NCBI RefSeq assembly: GCF_000485595.1
Contig: NW_014577134.1
Coordinates: 417,604 to 460,237 of the forward strand
Source: Priapulus caudatus
Lineage: Eukaryota > Priapulida > Priapulimorpha > Priapulimorphida > Priapulidae
Direction: 5' to 3'
DNA: 42,634 nt
In this document: one piece after another, positions 1 to 9,949 of the stretch
How positions within the stretch are numbered: the first letter of the stretch is position 1
How the letters are laid out: every line of letters begins with the position of its first letter
Position numbers and translations under genes: made by a program
Notes under the pieces: model-generated
Seen by the model: only the letters and a program-made list of their open reading frames with translations
Told to the model about the DNA's origin: nothing
Databases searched by the model: none

Positions 1-236
<236 letters not shown>

Positions 237-393
237 TACTCCTCTCTCTTCGTAAGATCTAGCGCTATGTAGATGGTAGATGCACAGGCCTTGCGTGCTG
301 GCGTAGCAATATTCCGCTGCTGTGTGTTGTAGTTGTTACAGATGTACTAATCACATAGAACACGTGGCTTCGTAAATCTCTTTTCCGTACTGC

Positions 394-593
<200 letters not shown>

Positions 594-599
594 TCCTCT

Positions 600-1925
600 T
601 ATTTCCCCCTCTTTCTTTTAAATTCATGTAATCGCCCACCTTTCTCTCTTACTGGGTGTAGTGATCTAGATATGTGGTTAGTGGCTATCGTCTGTGTTAT
701 GCTCGAGTATTTTTTCACGATCGGCTGTCTTTTGTAAAGGTCGCTGCAGTTCAGTGGATGTATAGCCCGCCTACACTTTGTAGTCGACACTTATTGCGAA
801 TACGTATTTCGTCCGGTTTGAACGAGGCTGTCGTGAAACGAAGCTTACATCAGGTTTATATGCGGATTTTTCGTGTTGTAGTACTTAGTGGCTGTCTCGT
901 AACTGTTTCAAGTTATGTTGTCTTGCTCTCGTCTGCACGGCATAGATCATAGGTCGTCTGACAACCACACAGTGGTGTTTATTAAATCTATATGTAAGCA
1001 CGTTTTCACTCGAAGCTACTCGCGTAGAAGACAATAAATTCAACGATATGAATATACGTATTTGATTAGAGAGTTTGTAAGGCGTATCTTATTTGGTGAG
1101 ATTTAAGCGGGCCTTGCTACGGTGTAGTACTTTCGTTTTGTTTATTCAGACTAGGTACACGGTAGTTAGCGCCCGTCAGGTGCTACTGCTTCGGCCGTTT
1201 AGAATACTCACATACATAGATTGTGTTGAATCTCTTGCTTTTTGGTAAATTTTCGCTAGACATTCGTAAAGGTTTCTGACGTAAACGTGTAACTTAGCCG
1301 TGAAATTAATCGCACTGTAATGTGATACAGGCATAAATTTTAATGAACTAGAGCTAGTGTATAATCAGTCGCAAAAATATTAATTACCGAGCGTGCGGTG
1401 CGTGAGAAAGGAACACACGTAAGATACGCAATGATTACTTCAAATAGTCAATAGTCAATACTTCACTAGGTTTAGTGGTCGAACCGACAGCAACGAATCT
1501 GTTGCTATTGGCCCGAATGATGGGCCGCTCGCTGCTATCTTGACAGAGCTAACTTGATCGGAACTTGATTATTGACCCTGTTATTGTTTCCACTTAGAAT
1601 GCGGATGCAGTCAGCAAGCTGTTTGCTTGTAAGTGTTATATACGTCGCGCGGGCAGATAGGTTTTGTCGACTTATGTCTCAACCATATTTTCCTTTCTTC
1701 CACATGTGCAGCTCTTTGAACGGTCCGGCGTGCGGAGGATTCATGAATGGAATACGAACCATAAGGTAGGATTTCTAGTTGAACCGTTGATCGTGCGTGT
1801 TGTTCGCTAATGCCTTGTGCTAGCCGTATCAACTTCTCGCTAGCATCACCCAGATGAGACGGGATACCAGAGAAGTGTTGCACAGGCTGGAACCTTTTCA
1901 TTTTAAACGTATTGCGAGACACCTT
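600..1925. other. unassigned non-coding sequence
   Basis: Only short frames (up to about 90 codons) without recognisable domains. No RNA gene, transposon terminus or convincing exon was seen. A small AATAGTCAATAGTCAATA direct repeat lies near 1443-1461. Confidence 0.5.
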
Positions 1926-1931
1926 CACACA

Positions 1932-1981
<50 letters not shown>
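1926..1981. repeat. (ACGC)n tetranucleotide repeat
   Basis: About 13 tandem ACGC units. They read as His-Ala-Arg-Thr on one strand and Cys-Val-Arg-Ala on the other. The same tetramer recurs near 23140 and 41020. Confidence 0.95.
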
Positions 1982-1982
<1 letters not shown>

Positions 1983-2221
1983 GGCAGCTACTATGTCTGC
2001 GTCCGTATGGCTTTGCATCGAATAGATGCTCGAGAGATTTGCTAGTGACGGTGTCATCACGTGACTATGGTGAGCGATCGCGCGATGCACGCGCAGAAGA
2101 AACTTTTTCGCAGATTAGTCCGGCAGAAAAGATGGCTTTTTTGCTTGAACCTTGCAATTGGGTATATAGTTTTTTTTATTGCTCTAAAAGTTTGCCTTCA
2201 TAGTCTACTTCAATGATCCAC

Positions 2222-2252
2222 CAACTGTCACTCTGGCAGTGGTGGGGAATTT
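2222..2252 (+). repeat. left terminal inverted repeat
   Basis: Starts CAACTGTCAC and ends in the 16-base core CAGTGGTGGGGAATTT, which is matched in inverse orientation at 4111-4141. The six mismatches cluster in the outer half, which suggests the true terminus could be the CAGTGG core. Confidence 0.7.
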
Positions 2253-2276
2253 ACTCTACACATCCTTTATTTAATA

Positions 2277-2815
2277 CTAGCTGCAGGTACCCGCTGCGCT
2301 GCAAAATCGTGCTACTAATTCATACTACTAATAATCGGACACAATAGGAACATTGGTAAAAATGGAGAATAACATTGCACACAATATCAATATTTACAAA
2401 TCAGTCTAATAAAATAATAAGCATGGTAAAAAAACTGTTACGTATGTCATTTATATCACAGCACAACCCAACTTAGAACCCCTGGAACATAATAGTAATA
2501 TGGTGTAAATGACAAAAAGTTATTATAACAGCATGTACGAATGGGTTGCACTTTTCATTTCAAAGCCTCTTGATAAACAATGTTTTTCGTTTTATTCTCT
2601 GGTGCAAATATGTAGAGATTCCTGGCGTCTCCAACTGTTGAGCTCCCCACGTACAGCTGTCCGTGGGAGAAGCAGGACTGTCCGAGGTGCAGACCGACGA
2701 CAGACAGCGTCTGGCCTTGAGCTTTGTTGATGCTCATGGCGAAGTTTAGTTTGATGGGGAATTGTATTATTTGTGAGGACTTTAAAGGTGACATGGATGT
2801 ACTGGGAGGCCATCC
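2277..2815 (-). mobile_element. Helitron 3'-terminal fragment with helicase C-terminus
   Basis: Read on the minus strand, the fragment ends in a GC-rich stretch followed by GGGTACCTGCAGCTAG and then T. A CTRR end flanked by T, with GC-rich sequence just inside, is the Helitron 3' signature. About 280 bases inside lies the C-terminal part of a Pif1-like helicase. No Helitron 5' end or Rep domain is present, so this is a truncated copy. It sits inside the 2222-4141 unit, between the left TIR and the CXC ORF. Confidence 0.75.
2555..2794 (-). pseudogene. Helitron Pif1-like helicase, C-terminal fragment
   Basis: This open frame of about 79 residues carries QFPIKLNFAMSINKAQGQTL and then GQLYVGSSTVGD, close to the last conserved helicase blocks of Helitron RepHel proteins. 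Those proteins normally run well over 1,000 residues, so only the tail survives; the frame meets a stop upstream at 2816-2818. The block usually read as YVACSRV, whose Arg contacts ATP, is YVGSSTV here, so the key Arg is missing. It ends at a stop near 2555, about 280 bases before the CTAG terminus, as expected for a Helitron 3' UTR. It overlaps the plus-strand ORF start antisense. Family assignment is firm; activity is very unlikely. Confidence 0.85.
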
Positions 2816-3800
2816 TCACACGTTAGTCAATACTGGCCAAGATGAAGTGCCTGTAGAGATTTCTCCATACGGCTTAGTAATTCAGAGAACAGACCTCAAG
2901 ACAGACCATGAAAAAGCAAACACAGTCGTCACAGCACAGGCGATATATGCAGCACAAGAAGAGAAGAAGAAAGTCATTGTTGAGGCACATGACACAGATA
3001 TGTACGTTCTGTTGCTGTACCATTACCTCGATAGAGGGCTTAACATCCCTATGATAATGCAGTCACCAAGGAAAGGCAGAGCTGTTGTGGATATTAGTGC
3101 TACAGTGATAAAGTATTCCAGCATCATTCCCGACATGTTACCAGCCCATGCCCTGACAGGTTGCGACACTGTTCCCATGTGCCACGGGATCGGAAAGGGC
3201 AAGATGTTGAAAACGCTTCGAGGAGGAAAATGCAGCTTGAGCCTCCTTGGGAATCAGACTGATGACTTTGATGATGGGTTGCTCCAGTCCACAGCTTTTT
3301 TCTCAGCATGCTACAACATGCATGATGCAACATCCATGCCTAAGTCAAGAATTCAAGCTTGGAAAACAAAGACAGGTAGAAAAGGAGCAACAGCTACACC
3401 GAAGCTGTGCCCTCTGCCACCCACCGCTTCATTCAAAGAAAATGTCAAAAAAGCACACTATCAGTGCTGCATCTGGAGACATGCCCTACAAGAGCATCCA
3501 GACCTTGATCCCACGGAATATGGCTGGGTAAGGGATGAGGAAACTAAGTCCCTACAGCCTATAGCTGTCGCTCTCCCTGTTACGACTTTCCCAGCACCAG
3601 ATTACATACGCAAGCTCATCAAGTGTTCTTGTTCTTCGGAGAGTCCATGCAAGTCCAAGGGCTGTGGTTGTAACATTGGTAGACTGGCGTGTACAATGTT
3701 TTGCAATTGTCAGGGCAGTGCTGCATGTTGTAATGAACAAACTAGAGTCGTCCAACACGAAGCCTTTGATGACGAGGAAGAGGAGGAGGAGGACGATTAA
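2724..3800 (+). CDS. FEN/PIN-like protein with C-terminal CXC-like Cys-rich domain (transposon-associated)
   Basis: The longest non-repetitive ORF in the window, 358 codons if read from a non-ATG codon. The first ~26 residues are antisense of the Helitron helicase and are unlikely to be native; the true homologous part starts near 2800. Residues 89-97 (HDTDMYVLL), 143-150 (ALTGCDTV) and 155-168 (GIGKGKMLKTLRGG) look like acidic and helix-hairpin motifs of FEN1/XPG/PIN-like nucleases. Residues 299-340 hold about a dozen Cys in CSC, CGC and CNC patterns, like a Tesmin/TSO1 CXC DNA-binding repeat. The tail is acidic (DDEEEEEEDD). It sits between terminal inverted repeats, so it may belong to a DNA transposon, but I cannot name the superfamily. 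The N-terminal half of the expected protein seems missing. No frame break occurs after residue 27, which suggests recent origin or constraint. Confidence 0.65.
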   Translation: MLMLMAKFSLMGNCIICEDFKGDMDVLGGHPHTLVNTGQDEVPVEISPYGLVIQRTDLKTDHEKANTVVTAQAIYAAQEEKKKVIVEAHDTDMYVLLLYHYLDRGLNIPMIMQSPRKGRAVVDISATVIKYSSIIPDMLPAHALTGCDTVPMCHGIGKGKMLKTLRGGKCSLSLLGNQTDDFDDGLLQSTAFFSACYNMHDATSMPKSRIQAWKTKTGRKGATATPKLCPLPPTASFKENVKKAHYQCCIWRHALQEHPDLDPTEYGWVRDEETKSLQPIAVALPVTTFPAPDYIRKLIKCSCSSESPCKSKGCGCNIGRLACTMFCNCQGSAACCNEQTRVVQHEAFDDEEEEEEDD

Positions 3801-4110
3801 GACTGATTTTGTTTTGAAATTGTACCAGAAAATGTAAATTGTAGGTAACCTATAAAACTAATTTTCGTGGATTTTGCGTGTTTAACATAGGGGAAGGTTT
3901 AACGGTAAACCAATTTTTATGCCTAATCACAGACGTTTATTCGTTTATGCTTGTATTAGTCTATAACTATTTCAAAATTTCAAATGCATCTGTAAATGAT
4001 GGTATAATATAATTTTTACATGCATTGGCATCTCATTATTGGACACTAGGCTTTATTTAATCCAAATTCAATTGTTTATGATGCGGTTTTGGATAAATCT
4101 ACATTAAATA
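3801..4110. other. 3' part of the TIR element, non-coding
   Basis: AT-rich sequence between the ORF stop and the right TIR, without a further ORF. No clear AATAAA signal was seen close to the stop; AATAAA occurs at 4107-4112, overlapping the edge of the right TIR. Confidence 0.5.
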
Positions 4111-4141
4111 AAATTCCCCACCACTGAGCAACTGCCAGTTG
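4111..4141 (-). repeat. right terminal inverted repeat
   Basis: The reverse complement begins CAACTGGCAG and ends in CAGTGGTGGGGAATTT, matching the left repeat at 25 of 31 positions. Confidence 0.7.
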
Positions 4142-4740
4142 TTAGAAATGCCTTATTTGGTGCAAGAACATAAGAAAACGAACGTAAGAAAAACTATATA
4201 CCTCCATGCAAACCATATGCCCTATTCTGCCGGACTAGATCGCAATGACGTTGTTTGTATTGTTACTCCTGTCGCAGTAGTGGAAAATCGGCGTCGACTC
4301 GTTATACGACGCGGCGCCGCGTAAGAGATGCGGTTTCACTGCCTCTGAGGCGTCTGTCTAGACACTCCCCACTACCTGCCTACTAATGCGGATCACAGTC
4401 TTATGCTTGCCGAAAATGCAAGCATATCTGCGTGAAACCAACGAAATACTAACGATTGCCTAGTCGTGCTAACATCACTGAACTACACGAGTCCGCGGCC
4501 GCAGAAATAATCAGCTAATGGCGAATAGTGCATTTTATCCATTTTTACCAAGCACTAGTTCTTTTCGTTATCCTGTCACCAACCCACCGCAATATTCAAT
4601 GGAGCTGAATTGATAGAGTTTTACACGCAGAATCAGTGACTGGCTTATAGACGCAGACGTTCGTCTGTAACTCACAGACATGCTTGCAAATGTTTTTACT
4701 TTAACTGAGAGACAAAGAGAATGGATAATACGGTTGCAAG
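4142..4740. other. unassigned non-coding sequence
   Basis: Only short frames without domains. No repeat terminus or RNA gene was recognised. Confidence 0.4.
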
Positions 4741-5060
4741 TAAAACAAGCAGGCACGCCGCTGGCAGGTAGGTAGCAGTCGCAGTAGCACAGGTAGATAT
4801 GTTCAGTTGCACACACAGGCAGACTGGCAACAACAGGTAGCCAAGCAGGCAGGCGGTCAGGCAGGCAGGCAGACACGTAAGCTTGCAGCCAGGCTTGCAG
4901 GCAGGTAAGCATGAAACTAGTGGGTAGGCAGGTAAGCATGAAACTAGTGGGTAGGCAAGCAGGTAAACACAGTCTGACAGACAGTGTCGGACGAACAGGC
5001 AGACACAAACTAATTCACATAGTCAGGCAGACAGGCAGGCATATCCAGGCAGGTATAGTC
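4741..5060. repeat. GGCAGGCAGGTA-type degenerate minisatellite
   Basis: Many variants of CAGGCAGG and CAGGTAAGC. Two perfect 27-base tandem units occur at about 4900-4926 and 4927-4953 (GGCAGGTAAGC...AGTGGGTA). The minus-strand frame across it is a repeat translation (repeated LPTSFMLTC) and not a supported gene. Confidence 0.8.
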
Positions 5061-5190
5061 TGATGGGCAGTCAGTTGGGAGACTGAAAGCCCAATGTCAC
5101 CTAAGATCTATATAGTGATAATTCTGTTTCACCATGGAGCACGAGCAACACTGACCATTACAGTCAAGCCTGTATTGTAGTAACCTTAGG

Positions 5191-5311
5191 CGGTTCTGTG
5201 ATGTCAACTCGGCAACAGTCCCGGCAAACGGCAGTTCTGTGCAGTCAATACCACGACAGCTCTGGCAACCGGCAGTTCTGTTCTTGTCAACTCGGCAGCG
5301 GTTCTGGCAAT
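5191..5311 (+). repeat. three ~41-bp tandem repeats in the LINE 5' region
   Basis: Units begin CGG(C)(A)GTTCTGT, contain GTCAA(C/T) and end CTGGCAA or CCGGCAA. They start near 5191, 5229 and 5270. They lie about 130 bases upstream of the endonuclease reading frame and may be the 5' UTR or promoter repeats of the LINE; that role is inferred from position. Confidence 0.6.
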
Positions 5312-5439
5312 CAAGCAACAAGATTTCTCTGCGGCCGTCTCAGCTAAGTTGTGCCGTCGATCAACAGGACTTCTTGCCAAGGGACGCTATCCTGCGCCAT
5401 GTAGCGTCGTCATCGTAGGCGTAGCCTCGAAGTTTAATA

Positions 5440-5907
5440 ATGACAGTACAGTTCAGAGGAGATGTGGTTGCCGCATTCGGGGTAACCGATGCGCCACAAC
5501 ATACGGCAGTGGTGGCAAGTGGGCGAAGACCGTATAATGCGACCGCGTCCAGGGTAACCGACGACCAACCTACAATCCACAACGTTAAAACCACCAGAAG
5601 ACATCCTCTCACCCTTGGCGCTTGGAATATACGTACCTCTAATGATAGTAATAATTCAATCAGACCAGAACGTGTAACAGCTATCATCTGCAGAGAATTA
5701 GAGAAAACATGTATTGATATCTGTGCGCTCAGTGAAGTGCGGCCCGGCTCAGGCAATATCGTTGAACGATGTCACACAATCTACTGGAGTGGAGGAAAAG
5801 AGAAAGCAGCAGGTGTTGGTTTTGCCATCTCCAACAAACTAGCTCCTCAAGGTATCAATCCGATACCAATCAATGACAGGCTTATGTCAGTGCGCATATA
5901 CAGTTGA
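5440..5907 (+). pseudogene. LINE endonuclease, N-terminal half
   Basis: The endonuclease fold starts at LTLGAWNIRTSN (near 5610), the strand with the catalytic Asn of exonuclease-endonuclease-phosphatase enzymes. DICALSEVRPG follows, with the metal-binding Glu, and then GVGFAISNKL and NDRLMSVRIYS. The N-terminal ~55 residues before this are of unclear value. The frame closes at 5905-5907, while homology continues in another frame from 5904, so a small indel broke the ORF. Confidence 0.85.
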
Positions 5908-6707
5908 AGAGTGGCGAACACCTTATACTTAGCGTATATGCACCAATTATGCAAAGAACACATAAAGACAAAGAACAGTTTTGCGAACGGCTTGGCACTT
6001 GCATTACAGCAGCTAAAGATGACAGCATCATAGTTCTAGGTGATCTTAATGCTCGTGTTGGCATAGACTGGAAATCGTGGCCATCTGTCATTAGTAAACA
6101 CGGCGTTGGTAATATGAATTCAAATGGACTAATGCTATTAGAGTTCTGTACCAGATTTCAGCTTGCAATCATGGGTACAATGTTTCAACTTAAAGACAGC
6201 CCGAAGAACACATGGCAGCACTTGCGGTCAAAGCACTGGCATCAGATTGACCATGTACTAGCAAATCAAGCTGCAAAGCAACACGTCATAGTAACCAAAG
6301 TCAATCAAACAGCAGACTGCTTCACTGATCACAAGTTGATTGTTTGTAAGAGTTATTTCTCCATAAAACCAAAGAAGAAGGCCACAAAGCCTCTCAAAAA
6401 GCTTGACACTGGCCTCAACAATGAAAGAAAAGAAATGCTGGAACAGTTCTTGAATGAAAAATTGTTTGATTGCAAAGAACATTGGGAAGAACTCAAAGAA
6501 GTGCTTCAAAATGCAGCCAAAAACGTATTTGGAAAGAAGGAAAAGAAACAGAATGACTGGTTTGATGAGCAGGATGGAGAAATCAGAGAGCTGCTTCAAA
6601 ACAAGAAACTGAACAGGAATGCTCTTAGAGAGCGTATCAGAAAGCTAAAGAATGACTGGTTCCAGCGAAAAGCTGAAGAAGCAGAGATTTTTTCACAGAT
6701 AAAATAA
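5904..6707 (+). pseudogene. LINE endonuclease C-terminal half and linker
   Basis: Begins at SGEHLILSVYAP and continues with IVLGDLNARVG, the conserved Asp/Asn catalytic strand, then SKHWHQIDHVLA and FTDHKLIVC, the conserved Asp-His ends of the fold. About 110 Lys/Glu-rich residues follow, probably the flexible linker before the reverse transcriptase. The frame ends at 6705-6707; the element resumes in a different frame at HREFYATLNAVYG (6709). Confidence 0.87.
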
Positions 6708-6708
6708 C

Positions 6709-7038
6709 CATAGAGAATTTTATGCCACTCTCAATGCTGTCTACGGTTCAAGAACTAAAAGCTCCCATCTTGTTAGATCAAAAGATGGCGAGCTCTTGAC
6801 TTCACCAGATAGCATCAAAGACAGATGGGTAGAGCATTTCAGTGATCTTCTGAATCAACCAACTGATGTTGATTTAAGCATCTTGGATGACATAGAGGAA
6901 CATCCAATTATTGCGTCCTTCGATGATCCAATCTCAGTAGAAGAGCTAGATAAATCTCTCAAAAACACCACTTTAGGAAAAAGTCCGGGCCCTGATGGAA
7001 TACTCCCTGTGTTTTTGTGCATGGCGGCGCTCGTTTGA
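6709..7038 (+). pseudogene. LINE reverse transcriptase, N-terminal segment
   Basis: Reads REFYATLNAVYGSR, a DRWVEHFSDLLN segment and LGKSPGPDGI, which is the fingers motif that precedes the polymerase core in LINEs. The frame is lost just after the Pro-Asp-Gly block, near 7015-7030, by an indel; the continuation is in the frame opening at 7017. Confidence 0.82.
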
Positions 7039-7370
7039 GAGCTTTCCTACTTGTACTCTTTCACATCTTCTGGACAAAAGAGGACATTTCCTCTGACTTG
7101 ATTGATCCTAACATCACCATCCTGTTCAAGAAAGGGGACAGAAGTCAGTGCGGCAATTATAGAGGTATATCACTTCTAGGCGTAGTTGGTAAAGCCCTAG
7201 CAGACGTCATCTTGCAGAGACTACATCACCTTGCAGAGACGATATACCCACAATCTCAGTCAGGGTACCGCAGGGGCAGAAGTACTGTGGATGGAATCTT
7301 CATCCTTCGACAAGTAATGGAGAAAACGAGAGGCTCAGTTGTTTTATATAGCTTTTGTGGACTTTACTAA
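7017..7370 (+). pseudogene. LINE reverse transcriptase, fingers segment
   Basis: Contains ITILFKKGDRSQCGNYRGISLLGVVGK, whose NYRGISLL core is a hallmark of LINE reverse transcriptases, followed by PQSQSGYRRGRSTVDGIF. The frame fails shortly after RQVMEKTRG, near 7335. The palm motifs continue in the next frame. Confidence 0.87.
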
Positions 7371-7926
7371 AGCGTTTGACACCGTCAATCGTGAGCTACT
7401 CTTTATCATCTTGAGTAAGCTGGGCTGCCCTGTAAAGTTCATAAGAATCATAAAGGAGCTATATACGAACGTACATGCCAGACTCATTGTAGATGGTGAA
7501 CTCACACAGGCCTTTGAGTACAACCGTGGTGTCAAGCAGGGTTGTAAGCTAGCACCAACACTCTATGGCATCTACGCAGCAGTTTTACTTTGTCCTGCTT
7601 ATAAGGAAATCAAGCACACCTGCAGTGTAAAGGTCAGATTTCGCTATGATGGTGATCTATTTGATCTTCGAAGACTGAACTCAAAGACCAAAGTTTTTAC
7701 CGAGTACATCAGAGAGGCTCAATATGCAGACGATATAGCCATATTCAGTGGCACTTCAGCAGGGCTACAGTTGTTACTCACAGCTTACAACGACCTTGCT
7801 AAGAAGATGGGACTACGTATTAACACTGCAAAGACAGAGACCATGTGCATTGGTACTGAAGCTGAGTTCTTCATAGCTGACACCAAGTTGGTGAACGTCA
7901 CCCGCTTCAAATACCTTGGCAGCTAG
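7339..7926 (+). pseudogene. LINE reverse transcriptase, palm domain
   Basis: Motif A is FVDFTKAFDTVN (catalytic Asp), motif B is GVKQGCKLAPTLYG and motif C is QYADDIAIFSG with the YADD catalytic pair. FKYLGS closes the palm. The residues needed for polymerisation are present, yet a TAG at 7924-7926 interrupts the chain directly after FKYLGS; the same frame then continues VTNDYSMKEELAARIQ. It aligns well with RTE-type proteins. Confidence 0.9.
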
Positions 7927-8533
7927 GTAACAAATGACTACTCTATGAAAGAGGAACTTGCAGCTCGTATCCAAGCAACATCATGTGCATTTGGTCGACT
8001 ACGTCAAAGAGTTCAACTAACGTGACCTTACAATAAACACTAAAGTTAAAGTCTACAACCAGTGTCTTATGCCACTTCTGATGTACGGCAGTGAAACCTG
8101 GACTCTGTACCATTATCAAGTTCGACAACTGAGAACAATACAACAACGTCACCTGCGCTTAATCATGCATATTAAATGGGATCATTACATCAGTAACGAG
8201 GAGGTCCTGAACAGAGTGGGTGTTGTTTGTTGGCTGCGTTGGTTTGGCCACGTCTGTAGAATGGATAATGACAGACCAGCAAAGGCACTCCTATACAGCG
8301 AGCTAGCAAATGGATCCCGATCTGTTGGTTGCCCTAAATTGAGATATAAGGATACCTGCAAAGGTGCTCTGAGGTGTGGTAATGTTCTTGATCAGTGGTG
8401 GAATGTTGTAGACAACAGACAGGAGTGGAGAGGTATTGTGCATACAACTTGTGAATGCTTCAACATAAAGAGAATCAAACAGTATGAAAGAAAAAGTGAA
8501 CGAAGACTTAGAATTCTTGAAGAATTTGAACAA
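7927..8533 (+). pseudogene. LINE C-terminal thumb/tail region
   Basis: After the stop the frame runs to FGRLRQRV, then shifts; the next frame reads NQCLMPLLMYGSETWTLYH, RTIQQRHLRLIMHIKW and WLRWFGHVCRMDNDRPAK. SETW and the RWFGHV.RM block are typical C-terminal landmarks of RTE-like polyproteins. A short deletion appears between NRVGV and CWLRW. Coding homology fades by about 8530. Confidence 0.82.
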
Positions 8534-8599
8534 AAGATGATCTATGAACTTTATAGCGATAGATATTTGTACTACATTATTATTCTGTGTAATGCCCGT

Positions 8600-8617
8600 T
8601 TCGGGCTCTCCCTAGGC

Positions 8618-8667
<50 letters not shown>

Positions 8668-8670
8668 GTA
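8600..8670 (+). repeat. (TA)n/(TATG)n LINE tail
   Basis: A small CCCG-TTT-CGGG hairpin near 8597-8607 is followed by (TA)n from about 8619 and then TATG units to 8670. RTE-like LINEs often end in short tandem repeats, so this is a plausible 3' terminus. Confidence 0.7.
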
Positions 8671-8918
8671 ACAGCCGATCAAATAAAATGATAAAAACAT
8701 CTTTATTGTTGAGCGTTGTTCATGGATTGATCCTGATTTTACTGTATAACTGTCCCGATGAAAACTGCAAAAGTGGTGTTTATGGGCAGTTGGCCGTTCT
8801 GTATAGGTGGCCGCTAACACAGGGCTGACTGTGTATCAGATCTACTTCTGCTGTATATAGATCATTGTGCGCGTTTCCTGGATAAGGTGTAGATATGTGT
8901 GAGCAGCAGGGGATGTGT

Positions 8919-8956
<38 letters not shown>

Positions 8957-9949
8957 TTCCCTGCGCACGTTTCCATCATCAGCCTCACCGTAAATGTTCA
9001 CGTGTTGTTTGTTCCCTCCATTAGAACCGCAGACAAACTGCTAGCGTTAGGTAGGAATTTATCGCCGCGTGTAGGTACAAGTGAACATGTGGACCTGAGT
9101 GGCAGTTCTTCACAACGTCTGTCTGTATTCAGTCTAGACTGGTCTGTTCAAAGACCAGACATACATAAAGTATACATGTATAGTTATCGTTGATTTGTGG
9201 TAAGCGCGTTGATAACGCGTCTGTATAAAGTACTATCTATAGATCTGTGATGATATGACGTTTACCAGCGCATGCAATTTACTATATAGTCATATGTCGT
9301 ATCTTCCGTAGCTATAAATCTTTATCTAAGCTTAATTTCATAATTCAATCGTATCTACTCGTCAGGTGATTTCAAAGGGAAAAGCTAATTAATTTCTTAT
9401 GAAGAGTGACATGACGTTTGCCCCTATACGGAGTTATCAAATCTTTATTGTCATATCTGTGTCTTCCCGTTTAATATACATTTCTAAAATTACAACGAAC
9501 AACTTTTTCCAGGTGAAGTGAAATCGCGAGTGTTATTTTGTACTAGCAAATTGAATTTTAACTTGCCTTCACCACTTGAAAAGGTTCAAGCCATAGAGAC
9601 ATTTTTGCAGACGAAAATTGATTTTTGTGCCACAGCATGCGCTGCTTGACATTAGTCTCTTCAACAGACAGGTTTTTATAGCTGTCTAGGTCTGGCCTTG
9701 GTAGAATTAAATCTTCATTCATTTTTACATTCGAAATGCTGTAAAAACTTGAGTTGTCATGACAACGAATTTTAGAAAGTTTACTCAATAACCCAGCCAA
9801 TGGCAACACCCGATTGAGTACATCATGGAGTCTCACAAAGCCATTGTAAAATAAACAAATATTTTACCTGGCTATTTTGCCAAATGCTTTATTGGCTGAC
9901 AGGCGTACCCACCGCAGAGGACCCTTGGATATGTGATACACGCGATGAA
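8671..9949. other. unassigned region with a (GCA)n tract
   Basis: Contains a (GCA)n run at about 8919-8955; the frame through it gives poly-Ala after Met-Ser, but nothing recognisable follows. The rest is AT-rich with short frames only. I see no supported gene. Confidence 0.5.
8919..8955. repeat. (GCA)n trinucleotide repeat
   Basis: About 12 CAG/GCA units. No flanking splice signals convincingly make it an exon. Confidence 0.9.

Larger units (their letters stand above)
2222..4141. mobile_element. TIR-bounded DNA element carrying a CXC ORF and a Helitron fragment
   Basis: The first and last 31 bases (2222-2252 and 4111-4141) are inverted repeats with 25 of 31 matches. The inner 16, CAGTGGTGGGGAATTT, are identical at both ends. 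TIRs of this kind mark a cut-and-paste DNA transposon. I see no convincing target-site duplication at either possible edge (outer CAACTG or inner CAGTGG), so the superfamily is open. Inside are a Helitron 3' fragment (minus strand) and a long plus-strand ORF. The ORF may be the element's own protein, but that is inferred from position only. Confidence 0.6.
5191..8670 (+). mobile_element. RTE-like non-LTR retrotransposon (LINE), degenerate
   Basis: Order: 41-bp 5' repeats, apurinic-type endonuclease (about 5600-6360), linker (6360-6790), reverse transcriptase (about 6790-7930), C-terminal region (about 7930-8530), then a (TA)n/(TATG)n tail. There is no RNase H domain, and the endonuclease resembles the craniofacial-development-protein-2-like/RTE group, so RTE is the likely clade. 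At least six lesions (frameshifts near 5900, 6707, 7030 and 7340; a stop at 7924; a frameshift near 8010-8060) make it non-autonomous. The 5' edge is uncertain, and no target-site duplication was found. Confidence 0.85.

Noticed and set aside
1611-2090. 159-codon minus-strand ORF
   Set aside because: Its middle is an (ACGC)n translation (Cys-Val-Arg-Ala), the rest has no domain, and no splice or start context supports it.
8915-9193. ORF with a poly-Ala start from (GCA)n
   Set aside because: Trinucleotide repeat plus an unremarkable tail, no splice signals or similarity.
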